Notes: generated by a model from the sequence alone, not told the origin. A stretch of DNA of 64,000 nucleotides from Pantoea rwandensis (GCF_002095475.1 NZ_MLFR01000013.1:1-64000); one strand, 5' to 3'; positions 29,149 through 38,201 are shown, counted from the first letter of the stretch. Program-made: numbers and translations.

Positions 29149-29901
29149 ATGACAAATCATGTTGGCACCGTCGGTATTGTGATGCCGATGTATAACGCAC
29201 GTAAAACGGTATTGCGTGCGGTTGAGTCGATCGTCAATCAGACCTATAAAGACTGGCATCTCTATCTGATTAACGACCAGTCCACCGATGATTCGCTGGC
29301 CTTTGTCCGTGAACATTGTACCGATGCACGTATTACGATCCTGAGTAATGAGGTGAATCTGGGTGCCGCGGAAACGCGTAACGTGGGCTTACGCGCTGCG
29401 AAAGAAGAGATTATTGCGTTTCTCGACAGCGATGACGAATGGCACGCGGAGAAACTCGCTGAGCAAACCGCAGCGATAGCCGCGGGAGATGATTTTGTTA
29501 TTACGCACTATCACTACAAAACCAAAAGTGCCGACCACGACATTCTGTACAGTAAACCCTATCTGCAGCAGGAAAACTTCGTGAAGAAGCAGTATCGCGT
29601 CTGCTTTTCTTCCGTATGTTTCCGCCGTCCTCCACAGGGGATCTTCTTCCAGCGCAAAGGCCACGAAGATTTCCTGTTCCTCTATGAGTTGTTCCTCCGC
29701 TACAAGCAAGCCCGGGTGATCCAGAAAACGCTGGTCAACTATTACGAGCTGGGTGATTCGTTGTCACGCAACAAAAACAAAGCCGCAAAATGGCACCTCG
29801 AATTATTAAGAATTATCTATAAAAACAATCCGTTAAAAATCTATTACTATTACACGTGGTACATGGTGAACGGCGTACTTTTCGCCCTTAAGCACCGCTA
29901 A
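29149..29901 (+). CDS. Family 2 glycosyltransferase (EPS operon)
   Basis: A GT-A fold glycosyltransferase of about 250 residues. The N-terminal Rossmann-like part is GIVMPMYNARKTVLRAVESI followed by LYLINDQSTDDS. The donor-binding DxD is FLDSDDEWHAEKL near residue 90. The later GHEDFLFLYELFLRYKQA contains the ED motif expected of the catalytic base. It resembles the AmsE/WceM type of EPS glycosyltransferase, but I cannot assign the orthologue firmly. The ATG at 29149 is chosen; a TTG at 29122 overlaps the T run of the preceding hairpin and is unlikely. Confidence 0.82.
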   Translation: MTNHVGTVGIVMPMYNARKTVLRAVESIVNQTYKDWHLYLINDQSTDDSLAFVREHCTDARITILSNEVNLGAAETRNVGLRAAKEEIIAFLDSDDEWHAEKLAEQTAAIAAGDDFVITHYHYKTKSADHDILYSKPYLQQENFVKKQYRVCFSSVCFRRPPQGIFFQRKGHEDFLFLYELFLRYKQARVIQKTLVNYYELGDSLSRNKNKAAKWHLELLRIIYKNNPLKIYYYYTWYMVNGVLFALKHR

Positions 29902-29904
29902 GAC

Positions 29905-30023
29905 CCGATGTTCTTCACGCTGCCGCTGTGTTGGCTGCGCACGTTCTTCCCGGTCACTTACCTGAGTAAGCACCGAGGACTGAACGCACTTGCCGCTTGG
30001 CCGCAACGCAAATGACTAGGGTC
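29905..30023 (-). repeat. ERIC element (degenerate), minus orientation
   Basis: CACGCTGCCGCTGTGTTGGC followed by CCCGGTCACTTACCTGAGTAAG and GCACTTGCCGCTTGGCCGCA is the ERIC pattern read in reverse. It fills the gap between two glycosyltransferase genes. It is inverted relative to the ERIC copy at 31104-31210. Confidence 0.72.
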
Positions 30024-30056
30024 TGGAATTGGGAATATTGAGGTGAAAAGAATCAG

Positions 30057-31091
30057 ATGAAAAAGATCGTCTTAGTGATTAAAGATGCCTATTCGTATGC
30101 GGGCACAGAGAACATCTGCAATTTCATGTCGGAGTGTCTCGGTGAACAGCATGCCGTCACCATTTATTCGCTGGAAGGAAACGGCAAAACCTTTTACCCG
30201 TTCGATCGCGTAAAAGAGATTGTCACTTTTGAAGGCCACAGTAACCCGATTAAAAGTGCGGTCGCGCGTATTCATCAGGAAGGCTTCGACAGCGTATTTC
30301 TGATCAGCATGGGCCGCCTGAGCGTGATGTTCGCATTCTGGAATCTGATGGCGCTGAAGAAAAAGCGCTTTAAGGCCTACGCCTGTGAGCACATCGCGAT
30401 TAACTCGTTCAGCAAGCCTATCAAGCTGCTGAAGTGGATGCTGCTGCGTTATTACGACCAAGTTATTGTCCTGACAGATAAAGATCATCAGGTGTTTAGC
30501 CGCTGGAATATTGCCAGCAAGCAGATTCCTAATCCGGTGGTGTACAAAGCCTTCCAGCGTCAGACGCGCAGCCGCCAGGCTCTGGCCGTAGGTCGTCTCG
30601 ATAATCAAAAAGGTTTCGATCTGCTGCTGGATATCTGGGCTGACTTTAGCAAAACCCATCCTGAGTGGAAGCTGGTGATTGCGGGTGACGGTGAACTGCG
30701 CCAGCAGCTGCACGATCAGTCTGCGGCACTGGGCATAACTGACAGCGTCAATTTCGTCGGCAAAGTCAGCAACATCAATGATTACTACCGCGATAGCGAT
30801 ATGGCGCTGATGACCTCACGCTATGAAGGTCTGCCGCTGGTGCTGCTGGAAGCCAAATCATGGTCACTCCCTGTCGTGGCATACGACTGCCCAACCGGGC
30901 CGCAAGAGATCATCAATCATGGCGAAGATGGTTTTCTGGTGCCGATGAACGATAAAACCACATTCCTGGCGCGCATGGACCAACTGGCCAGCGATGATGG
31001 CCTGTTCTACGCCATGAGCGAAAAAACCAAAGAAACTGCACTGAAGTTTGACGGAAACCAGATCAAACAAAGCTGGCTTGCATTGGTTTAA
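30057..31091 (+). CDS. Family 4 glycosyltransferase (AmsD-like)
   Basis: A GT-B fold retaining glycosyltransferase of 344 residues. The N-terminal domain begins KKIVLVIKDAYSYAGTENIC, in which AGTE replaces the usual GG(A/T)E acceptor-side loop. The C-terminal donor domain begins near residue 178 with ALAVGRLDNQKGFDLLLDIW, followed by WKLVIAGDGELRQQL, MTSRYEGLPLVLLEA (the EX7E motif region) and YDCPTGPQEII. It probably adds a galactosyl or glucuronyl residue in EPS assembly, by analogy with AmsD. It is isolated in the operon by ERIC elements on both sides (155 and 179 bases of spacer). Confidence 0.85.
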   Translation: MKKIVLVIKDAYSYAGTENICNFMSECLGEQHAVTIYSLEGNGKTFYPFDRVKEIVTFEGHSNPIKSAVARIHQEGFDSVFLISMGRLSVMFAFWNLMALKKKRFKAYACEHIAINSFSKPIKLLKWMLLRYYDQVIVLTDKDHQVFSRWNIASKQIPNPVVYKAFQRQTRSRQALAVGRLDNQKGFDLLLDIWADFSKTHPEWKLVIAGDGELRQQLHDQSAALGITDSVNFVGKVSNINDYYRDSDMALMTSRYEGLPLVLLEAKSWSLPVVAYDCPTGPQEIINHGEDGFLVPMNDKTTFLARMDQLASDDGLFYAMSEKTKETALKFDGNQIKQSWLALV

Positions 31092-31103
31092 ACCAATCAT
31101 TCA

Positions 31104-31210
31104 TGCCGCAGGAAGGCGGCAAATGCTTGAGTCTCCCGTGCGCTTACATCAGTAAGTCACCGGGCGAAGGCTAGCAGGCAACGCCCCAGTGGCGTGAAGT
31201 ATGACGGCGA
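31104..31210 (+). repeat. ERIC element (degenerate), plus orientation
   Basis: GGCGGCAAATGCTTGAGTCT, then CGCTTACATCAGTAAGTCAC and GCGTGAAGTATGACGGCGA, follow the ERIC consensus with many changes. It lies between the GT4 gene and amsF and faces the copy at 29905-30023. Confidence 0.72.
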
Positions 31211-31270
31211 GATGCCTCCGGGATCACACTTATGGCCCTTAAGGCCCAATATGACCACGGGATTTAAAGC

Positions 31271-33481
31271 ATGAAAAGAAGAGAAGTCTTGCAGACCGCA
31301 GCCTCCTCCATTGTCGCCGCGCTCTCGGTGAGTGCGTTTTCCAGCTATGCCGCAAAAAGTGGTCAGCCTGCGTTGAAAGCTGTCGATCCGTCGACCGTTC
31401 CGCAGGGTGATGTTCCTATTTTGACGCCAGAAAATGTCTACACAATGCCACCCCAGTTCTGGCAGAACTTTGAGGGGAAACTATGGATTGGTCAGGCGGG
31501 CCAGGATGCCAGTAAAGCGGGTCAACAAATCCCCGTGTTTCTGCGTGACGCCAGCGGCAAAGTGTCGCAAATCAGCCAGCCCATTGCCCTGAATAAAGGT
31601 AATTTTGCGCAGTTTATTCACGATAATGCCGCGCTGATTGCGAATCCTTCACACTCTATGGTGGTGGAGGACAATCAGGGAAACACGTTGTTTTCCATCG
31701 CGGATGTTTCACGTCCTAACCAAAGCAATTTTAGCCAGCGTCTGGCGCAGCCTAATGGTTATCAGTTGATTGGTGAAATTCCTTCGGTGGAAGATCTGCG
31801 CAAAACGCGTCCGCTGTTTGCGGGGGCGAAGATCAAGCTTAAAAGCTGGCACGAAGGGTTGGAAGTGGGCGGCGGTGAATTCGTTGGCGCCTTCGGTGAA
31901 GGCAAAGATGACGGTGGGGTGATCTTCTCGGGCAACGGCTTTTATTGGCGCCGTGTAGTGGAAGATTTCAACCGCCTGTCGCTGTTTGACTTTGGCGCGA
32001 TTGCCGATGGAAAAACCGATGCTGCGCCGGCAATCAAAGCGATGTATCAGTGGTCAAAAGATGCCGATCAGCCTATTTGCGTGCAGTTCCCAGCGGGAAC
32101 CTTCTTTGTTTCAGGCTGCGATTTTGGCGATGAACAACAGCGCTTCTTCCGTATCTCAGGCGCGATGGTCAACTTTGGCTATTTCCCGGCGACCACGCTG
32201 GTGTCAGATGGCCGTTCCGAATTCCTGTTTTCGGTGAATGCACGCTGGACCGAAATCTCAAATCTCAATTTCAACGGCAACAATGACCAGCGCCCGAACA
32301 AACAAGGTTTGTTCCACAACACCTGTCCGGGCGGCCAGTTCTTCCGTGGGGCCAGCCTGCGTTTTAATCGTGTAGGCGGTGTCTGCCTCAGCCTGATGGA
32401 TACGCTGGATTGCAAAATTGACCAGTGGTACGCCCAATCCTGTACCGGTGATGTCATTAAAGCCACTTGGTCAGGACAGAAAATCGGCGTATGGGATCAC
32501 AGCACGGCGATTGAGCTTTCCAACTTCAACGCCCAGCACTGCTCGGGCGGCATGGTGCTGAATCTGCCACGCTGCGGTCAGTCACTGATTCACAACGGCT
32601 GGATTGAACATACCGAACATCCGGGTGATATCTCTGACGGTCAGTGGATTATCGATGCACTGAGCCTGGAAGATTGTAAGAACCCGCTGATCGCCCACAA
32701 CTCGCGTCTCAATATGCGCCAAACCAACCTGCAGTCCGGCAGTTGGATCGACAACTCGCTGCAGGGAAAACCTTGGTTAAGCATGTGGGAGATGGGTTCG
32801 ACGCGTGTTGAATCCTACGGTGTCGCCATTGATGGCAGCCTGAAATACAACTACATCACTTCGCGTTTTCGCCTCAGTAATAACACCAATCAGGAAACCT
32901 GGTTTGAATTAGCTAACTTCTTTTCACCGACCGTGGGTGACAGTTGGGAAATCGAGGTGTTTGGTCAGTCGCAGTTCAACAACGGCACGATGAACCAGCC
33001 GTTGATGGATGTCATTGATGGCAAAACCACAGGCGGACGCGCGGTTATTCAACTGCAACGCAAAACCAATAATGCCGAGGCGAGCTGGTCAGCAGAGGGC
33101 AGTTCTCCGGTGCTTGAGGTGCGCTTTGAAACGCGCAGTAAATCGGACACCCGAGTTTTCGTCAAACTGGCGGGCTGGACGCCGACTGCTGTGGTGCTGA
33201 TTAAAAGTACCGCGAAGGACCGATTCCTGACCGGACAGTGCGCGCGTGTTGACGCAAAAATGGATAAGGGCAATCCCCCCAGTGGTAGCCAGCAAGCGCC
33301 GCAGCGCTTCAGTCTGCACAATGGTAAAGCGGGGATTGGCGGGAATGAGCAGGGCGACTTGCTGCTTGCCTCTCGCGCATTGAAGCCGGAACAGGTGGAT
33401 ACGCGTGCACCTAAAGGTTTTGTTTCGGTGGTGATCAACGGTGAGCAGGTTGCGCTGCCGTATTTTGCGTTGAAGTCCTGA
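31271..33481 (+). CDS. amsF: AmsF-like EPS protein: exported, tailspike head-binding-like domain plus beta-helix
   Basis: A 736-residue exported protein needed for amylovoran synthesis in E. amylovora. The N terminus MKRREVLQTAASSIVAALSV looks like a twin-arginine or Sec signal peptide. Residues 50-150 (ENVYTMPPQFWQNFEGKLWI, IPVFLRDASGKVSQISQPI, SHSMVVEDNQGNTLFSI) resemble the head-binding domain of podovirus P22-type tailspikes. From residue 235, FDFGAIADGKTDAAPAIKAM starts a right-handed beta-helix of pectate lyase or tailspike type. It may trim or modify EPS chains in the periplasm. Active-site residues cannot be identified. It is followed by a GTAGCGGCGC palindrome. Confidence 0.88.
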   Translation: MKRREVLQTAASSIVAALSVSAFSSYAAKSGQPALKAVDPSTVPQGDVPILTPENVYTMPPQFWQNFEGKLWIGQAGQDASKAGQQIPVFLRDASGKVSQISQPIALNKGNFAQFIHDNAALIANPSHSMVVEDNQGNTLFSIADVSRPNQSNFSQRLAQPNGYQLIGEIPSVEDLRKTRPLFAGAKIKLKSWHEGLEVGGGEFVGAFGEGKDDGGVIFSGNGFYWRRVVEDFNRLSLFDFGAIADGKTDAAPAIKAMYQWSKDADQPICVQFPAGTFFVSGCDFGDEQQRFFRISGAMVNFGYFPATTLVSDGRSEFLFSVNARWTEISNLNFNGNNDQRPNKQGLFHNTCPGGQFFRGASLRFNRVGGVCLSLMDTLDCKIDQWYAQSCTGDVIKATWSGQKIGVWDHSTAIELSNFNAQHCSGGMVLNLPRCGQSLIHNGWIEHTEHPGDISDGQWIIDALSLEDCKNPLIAHNSRLNMRQTNLQSGSWIDNSLQGKPWLSMWEMGSTRVESYGVAIDGSLKYNYITSRFRLSNNTNQETWFELANFFSPTVGDSWEIEVFGQSQFNNGTMNQPLMDVIDGKTTGGRAVIQLQRKTNNAEASWSAEGSSPVLEVRFETRSKSDTRVFVKLAGWTPTAVVLIKSTAKDRFLTGQCARVDAKMDKGNPPSGSQQAPQRFSLHNGKAGIGGNEQGDLLLASRALKPEQVDTRAPKGFVSVVINGEQVALPYFALKS

Positions 33482-33495
33482 TAACAGTACTAAGC

Positions 33496-33540
33496 CGTAG
33501 CGGCGCAATTGAGTTTTACGCGATAAATCGCGTCGCTGCG
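33496..33540. repeat. GTAGCGGCGC palindromic intergenic repeat
   Basis: CGTAGCGGCGC at 33496-33506 and GCGTCGCTGCG at 33530-33540 are near-perfect inverted ends, with GCGATAAATCGC within. It matches elements at 11474, 19966, 37559 and 55690. It lies between amsF and amsJ. Confidence 0.75.
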
Positions 33541-33705
33541 GGGATGAGTCAGAGAGTTATGGCGCGGCCTGGACGGCGCCCAAAATATTAGAAGTCATTC
33601 ATTTAGGGCATTGTTCCCATTAGCAGTTTTTTACACAGAGTTCACTTTGCCAGTTCAGGAAATGGCGCGGCTTGTAAAAATTAAAAAAATTTATCTGGAG
33701 TGTTT

Positions 33706-34968
33706 ATGAAGATTTTATTGGTGGGAAACCATACCTGTGGAAATCGTGGGGATGGCGCGATTTTGCGTGGACTGATTGATTCGTTAAAGTCTGCCCGTGG
33801 GGACATCGATATCGATGTTATTAGCCGTTATCCAACAAGCTCCGGATATTTACTGCAGCAGGATATCCAGCAAGACTCCCTGTTTCTGCACAATAGCAAA
33901 TCAGCTAAAGGGCTGGTGGGCAGCGTAAAGCGTAAAGTGGCGAACCGCTTGATGCCCGACATCATGATGGCACACCTGGGTAAAGGTGGGTTGTACAAAT
34001 CGTTTTCGGTCCCACCTCATCTGACGGCGTTTACCCAAAGTCTGGCAAAATATGATGCGATCATTCAGGTGGGTGGCTCATTCTTCGTCGATCTTTATGG
34101 TGTTACGCAGTTTGACCACGCGCTCTGTGCACTGATGGCGAAAAAGCCGCTGCACATGATTGGCCACTCAGTAGGACCGTTCGAGAATCCTCGTGTTAAT
34201 GCACTGGCCAACTTCGTGTTTGATCGCGTCGATAGCCTGGTGTTGCGTGAAGAAGTCAGCTTCGACCGTCTTAAACAAGACGGCGTCACCACCAACCGGG
34301 TGAAGAAGGGCGTCGATACCGCCTTCTTGGTGAAAGCGCGTGATGTGGAAAACCCGAGCCACAACCTGCTGCACTGGAAAAACATCATCAGCGCACGTAA
34401 AACCATCGCCATTACCGTGCGTGAATTGGCACCGTTCGATAAACGCCTCGGTGTCACGCAGAAAGAGTACGAAGCCGCCTTCGGTAAAGTGATCAACGCG
34501 ATGATTGCGGAGGGCTATCAGGTGGTGGCTTTCTCTACCTGTACTGGCATCGACAGCTACGCCAAAGACGACCGCATGGTGGCGCTGACGCTGCGTGATC
34601 ACGTTGATAACCCTGAGCATTACCACGTCATCATGGACGAGTTCAACGACCTCGAACTCGGCATCCTGCTAAGCCATTGTCACCTGACCATCGGCACCCG
34701 TCTGCACTCCGCCATCATCTCCATGAACTTTGGTACTCCGGCTGTGGCCATCAACTACGAGCACAAATCTCTCGGCGTGATGAACCAGCTCGGCTTGCCG
34801 CAAATGGCCACTGACGTGCAGAGCCTGATGGACGGTTCACTGATCGACCGGGTGCAAACCGTGCTGGCCGATTACGACAACGTGAAGCGCAAAGTGGACA
34901 CCGCGGTGGAGCAGGAGCGTGAAATTGGCAACCGCATTACGGCAGAAATTCTCAACGTGCTGGGGTAA
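33706..34968 (+). CDS. amsJ: Polysaccharide pyruvyl transferase family protein (AmsJ)
   Basis: Predicted to add a ketal-linked pyruvate from phosphoenolpyruvate to a sugar of the EPS repeat. It has 420 residues. The GT-B-like fold is marked by MKILLVGNHTCGNRGDGAIL at the N terminus, IIQVGGSFFVDLYG near residue 125 and HMIGHSVGPFENP near 155. The C-terminal catalytic signature is LSHCHLTIGTRLHSAIISMN, with the His-x7-RLHS pattern of the PS_pyruv_trans family. The ATG at 33706 has GGAG 5-6 bases upstream. It lies between amsF and amsK, as in amylovoran and stewartan clusters. Confidence 0.92.
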   Translation: MKILLVGNHTCGNRGDGAILRGLIDSLKSARGDIDIDVISRYPTSSGYLLQQDIQQDSLFLHNSKSAKGLVGSVKRKVANRLMPDIMMAHLGKGGLYKSFSVPPHLTAFTQSLAKYDAIIQVGGSFFVDLYGVTQFDHALCALMAKKPLHMIGHSVGPFENPRVNALANFVFDRVDSLVLREEVSFDRLKQDGVTTNRVKKGVDTAFLVKARDVENPSHNLLHWKNIISARKTIAITVRELAPFDKRLGVTQKEYEAAFGKVINAMIAEGYQVVAFSTCTGIDSYAKDDRMVALTLRDHVDNPEHYHVIMDEFNDLELGILLSHCHLTIGTRLHSAIISMNFGTPAVAINYEHKSLGVMNQLGLPQMATDVQSLMDGSLIDRVQTVLADYDNVKRKVDTAVEQEREIGNRITAEILNVLG

Positions 34969-34971
34969 GTG

Positions 34972-36195
34972 ATGAAGCTGACCTTTTTCACCATGCGTTT
35001 TCCGGTTGCCTCTGAGACGTTTGTCCTCAATCAGGTGACGCATTTCATCGACGCAGGCTACGACGTGGAGATTATCTCCGTGTTCCCAGGCGATATGATT
35101 AATCGCCACGCCGCGTTCGATGATTACAATCTGGCAGCGAAAACACACTATCTCCTGCCGGAAGAGAAAGTCTCGAATCTCGATAAACTGACGCAGCGCA
35201 TTGGTTTAATGCTGCCGAAGATCGCAAAACCTGCGCTGATCAAATCGCTCAATGTCGGGCGTTACGGCGCGCAGGCCAAAAAATTGCTGTTGCCAGCGAT
35301 TGTCGCTAATGCCAAGCAAACCTTCACTGCCGATGTCTTCCTGGTGCACTTTGGCTACGCCGGTGCGCTGGCCAATAAGTTGCGTGAACTCGGCGTGTTA
35401 AAGGGCAAGCAGGCGACGGTGTTCCACGGAGCCGATATTTCGCGTCATCACATTCTTGAAGAGCACAAACTCGACTACGTCAACCTGTTCAAACAGAGTG
35501 AATTGATGCTACCGATCAGTCATTTGTGGGAGAACAAGCTGATTGAAATGGGGTGCCCACGCGAGAAAGTCCATGTGACGCGGATGGGCATTGAGCCGGA
35601 GAAGTTTAACTTCATGCCGCGTGAAGCATTTCATCAACCGCTGCGTATCGTCTCGGTGGCGCGTCTCACTGAGAAGAAAGGGCTGGATGTGGCGGTCAAA
35701 GCCAGCGAAATCCTGCGGGATAACGGAGGACAGTTCCAGTTCACCATCATCGGGAACGGTGAGCAGGATGGCATGATGCGCGAGCATATTGCCCGCGCGG
35801 GGCTGGAAGAGTTTGTCACCATGCCGGGTTTCAAGCCGCAAGATGAGATTCGTCAGGCGCTCAATGATGCCGATATCTTCCTGTTGCCGTCTAAAACGGC
35901 GGCTGATGGTGACATGGAGGGGATTCCGGTGGCGCTGATGGAAGCGATGGCGGTGGGACTACCGGTGGTCTCGACCTATCACAGTGGTATTCCAGAGCTG
36001 ATTCAGAACAACGTCAGCGGCTGGCTGGTTTCTGAAAATGATGCCGAGGAGCTGGCACAAACGCTGTTGCGTTTATCACGTGGCGATGTGGATGTCGCAC
36101 CTGTAGTCGCTGCTGCTCGTAAAAAAGTGGAAACCGAGTTCAATCAGCACATTGCCTATGGTGAGCTGGCCAAAATTCTGGAGCAAATGGTGTGA
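34972..36195 (+). CDS. amsK: Family 4 glycosyltransferase AmsK
   Basis: GT-B fold glycosyltransferase of about 407 residues, probably acting late in EPS repeat assembly. The N-terminal domain starts MKLTFFTMRFPVASETFVLN, typical of the colanic-acid WcaL/AmsK group. The donor domain shows RIVSVARLTEKKGLDVAVKA, FTIIGNGEQDGMMREHI and PSKTAADGDMEGIPVALMEAMAVG, where the EX7E region is intact. It starts three bases after the amsJ stop, and its own stop overlaps the wzx start, so the three genes are translationally coupled. Confidence 0.9.
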   Translation: MKLTFFTMRFPVASETFVLNQVTHFIDAGYDVEIISVFPGDMINRHAAFDDYNLAAKTHYLLPEEKVSNLDKLTQRIGLMLPKIAKPALIKSLNVGRYGAQAKKLLLPAIVANAKQTFTADVFLVHFGYAGALANKLRELGVLKGKQATVFHGADISRHHILEEHKLDYVNLFKQSELMLPISHLWENKLIEMGCPREKVHVTRMGIEPEKFNFMPREAFHQPLRIVSVARLTEKKGLDVAVKASEILRDNGGQFQFTIIGNGEQDGMMREHIARAGLEEFVTMPGFKPQDEIRQALNDADIFLLPSKTAADGDMEGIPVALMEAMAVGLPVVSTYHSGIPELIQNNVSGWLVSENDAEELAQTLLRLSRGDVDVAPVVAAARKKVETEFNQHIAYGELAKILEQMV

Positions 36196-37532
36196 GCGGA
36201 TTAAAGAAACAGGCCGTCTGGCTGTTTGGCAGTACCTGCTTTGCAGCGTTGTTGCAGGTGTTACAGCTCAGCGTACTGGCGCGTAAACTGGAAACGCATG
36301 AGCTGGGCTTATTGGCCATTATCAATGCCATCCTGGCCGTGGCGACGGTTTTGCAGGATATGGGGATGAGCAGCTACATCGTGCATCGTCAGGACATCAA
36401 TCGCCGTCAGCAAAGCACCATTTATTGGGTGAACGTTTCGCTCAGCTTGTGCACCGGCTTGATCATGCTGGCGATTGCCTTCCCGGTGGCATGGTTCTAT
36501 CACCTGCCAGAGCTTACCGGGCTGATCATGCTCACCAGCCTCAACTTCTTGGTACTGGGGCATCTGTCGCAGTACCAGGCGCACTATGTGAAATCAAAAC
36601 GCATGGTGACGCTGGCGAAAATTGAGATGGGAACCAAACTGTTCGCGTTCATTTGCACCGTAGCGATGCTGTATTACACGTCGCTCACCGTGGCGGCGGC
36701 CATTCTCGGGCTGTTTATCAATGCCTTCACGCGCATCCTGTGCATGATCTACTTTGGTGATAAGTCATGGCGTCCGACCTGGGAGTTTGAAGCGAAAACG
36801 TTCATCAGCGCGGTGCGTTACGGTATTTATCAGCTTGGCTCCCAGACCATTAACCAGTTACGTACCCAAGCGGATGCCCTGATTGTGGGTAAAGTGATGG
36901 GCGCGGAGATGCTGGGTATCTATTCATTGGCGAAAGAACTGATTCTGCAGCCATTGAAACTGGTCTCCCCGGTGATTAACCGTCTGGCTCTGCCGCGTTT
37001 CGCGGAGAAACAGCACGATCCTGAACAACTGAAAAAGCTGTTCCTGAGAGGTACTTTCGTCATCATGTTATTCAGTAGCGTGATGTATCTGGCGATCGGC
37101 ATTCTGTCGCCGGTGATTGTCCGCGTGCTGTATGGCGCTTCACATGAGCAGGTTTACCATCTCATCCCGCTGATGCTGCTGTTTGGTATGCTGCGTCCAA
37201 TGGGGGGCTTAACGGGTGCGATTTCGCAGGCGAACGGCAAAACCAATGTCGAATTTTACTGGAATATCGTGGCGAGCCTGGTGGTCGTCGTGGTGCTGGC
37301 GACGACCTATATCTGGCCAAACGTCCTGTATGTCGCGCTAACGCTGTCGATTTCACAGGTGCTGATCTCGGCCTTTGCGCATCCCTTCTTTATTAAGCCG
37401 GTTATTGGCATCCGCTTTATGCCATATGCACGCCAGTGGGTGTCAGTGTCGGTGGTGTTTGTTGGCCTGATGGTGCTGGTGAATCACTTCAACTTGTTTG
37501 TGATGCCGGAGTGGTTTGAGGGCTGGCTTTAA
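36192..37532 (+). CDS. wzx: Oligosaccharide flippase Wzx (AmsL)
   Basis: Polytopic inner-membrane protein of 446 residues with about 12 hydrophobic segments. It flips the undecaprenyl-linked EPS repeat to the periplasmic face. The N terminus SGLKKQAVWLFGSTCFAALL and the ARKLETHELGLLAII segment are typical of the MATE/PST-type flippase family. It starts with GTG at 36192, overlapping the amsK stop (GTGA). It is the last gene of the EPS operon and is followed by a repeat-rich spacer. A flippase without a polymerase gene in the same operon is odd. Confidence 0.9.
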   Translation: MSGLKKQAVWLFGSTCFAALLQVLQLSVLARKLETHELGLLAIINAILAVATVLQDMGMSSYIVHRQDINRRQQSTIYWVNVSLSLCTGLIMLAIAFPVAWFYHLPELTGLIMLTSLNFLVLGHLSQYQAHYVKSKRMVTLAKIEMGTKLFAFICTVAMLYYTSLTVAAAILGLFINAFTRILCMIYFGDKSWRPTWEFEAKTFISAVRYGIYQLGSQTINQLRTQADALIVGKVMGAEMLGIYSLAKELILQPLKLVSPVINRLALPRFAEKQHDPEQLKKLFLRGTFVIMLFSSVMYLAIGILSPVIVRVLYGASHEQVYHLIPLMLLFGMLRPMGGLTGAISQANGKTNVEFYWNIVASLVVVVVLATTYIWPNVLYVALTLSISQVLISAFAHPFFIKPVIGIRFMPYARQWVSVSVVFVGLMVLVNHFNLFVMPEWFEGWL

Positions 37533-37558
37533 GTATCCCTTTCAACCTCTTATAAATC

Positions 37559-37632
37559 CGTAGCGGCGCCATTTATGGCGCGTTATAGCCGCAGTGCTGC
37601 TGCCAACATGCGCGATAAATCGCGCCGCTACG
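37559..37632. repeat. 74-bp palindromic element with 11-bp perfect terminal inverted repeats
   Basis: CGTAGCGGCGC at 37559-37569 and GCGCCGCTACG at 37622-37632 are exact inverted repeats. Internal parts (CATTTATGGCGCG, GCGCGATAAATCGC) are shared with the other intergenic elements in the window. No coding potential. Confidence 0.85.
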
Positions 37633-37655
37633 TTTCCCCGCTGGTTTGCATCTTT

Positions 37656-37928
37656 GCAGCGCCATTTGTGGCGTAATGCCGCTCACTTAAGCTAATCAGT
37701 GCGTATTCAATCCGGTACGCATGAATGCGCACCCCACGAAAACCGCACCGAACATGTAGCGGCGCCATTTATGGTGTAATGCCGCTCACTTAAGCCAATC
37801 AGTGTGTATTCAACCCGGTACGCATAAATGCGCACCCGATGAAATTCGCACCGAACAACGTAGGGGCGCCATTTATGGGGACCGAAACGCACTTAAATGA
37901 CACACATTACGCCGTTTATGGCGCGATC
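37656..37928 (+). repeat. Tandem pair of a ~103-bp dispersed intergenic repeat plus a partial third unit
   Basis: GCCGCTCACTTAAG occurs at 37678 and 37781, an exact 103-base period. Both units continue with an AATCAGTG block, a CCGGTACGCATGAATGCGCA-like block, a GCACCGAACA block and GCGCCATTTATGG. A third partial unit follows at 37859. An inverted copy lies at 19850-19975. It fills much of the 669-base wzx-galF spacer. Confidence 0.85.
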
Positions 37929-38201
37929 TACCCGCGTGCACCACGATCAAATCCCGCTGAATTCATTCTGTAAACCACTGGTCTTAACCGCGCCCACTTT
38001 TACACTCACCTCCCACTGTTTTTCAGCAGTTTAACGCGTCCATTTTGCTTCGATCAGGCGAAGCGGCAGCGGGGTGCTTTTCCGATTTTTGATGTCGTGA
38101 CAGAGAGTTAGTGCCGGTTTTTCAGATTAAGATTATACTTGCTGCACCGGCCGATCCTGCATAATCGACCCCACGTATTCACTTCATGAAATGGAATAAA
38201 T

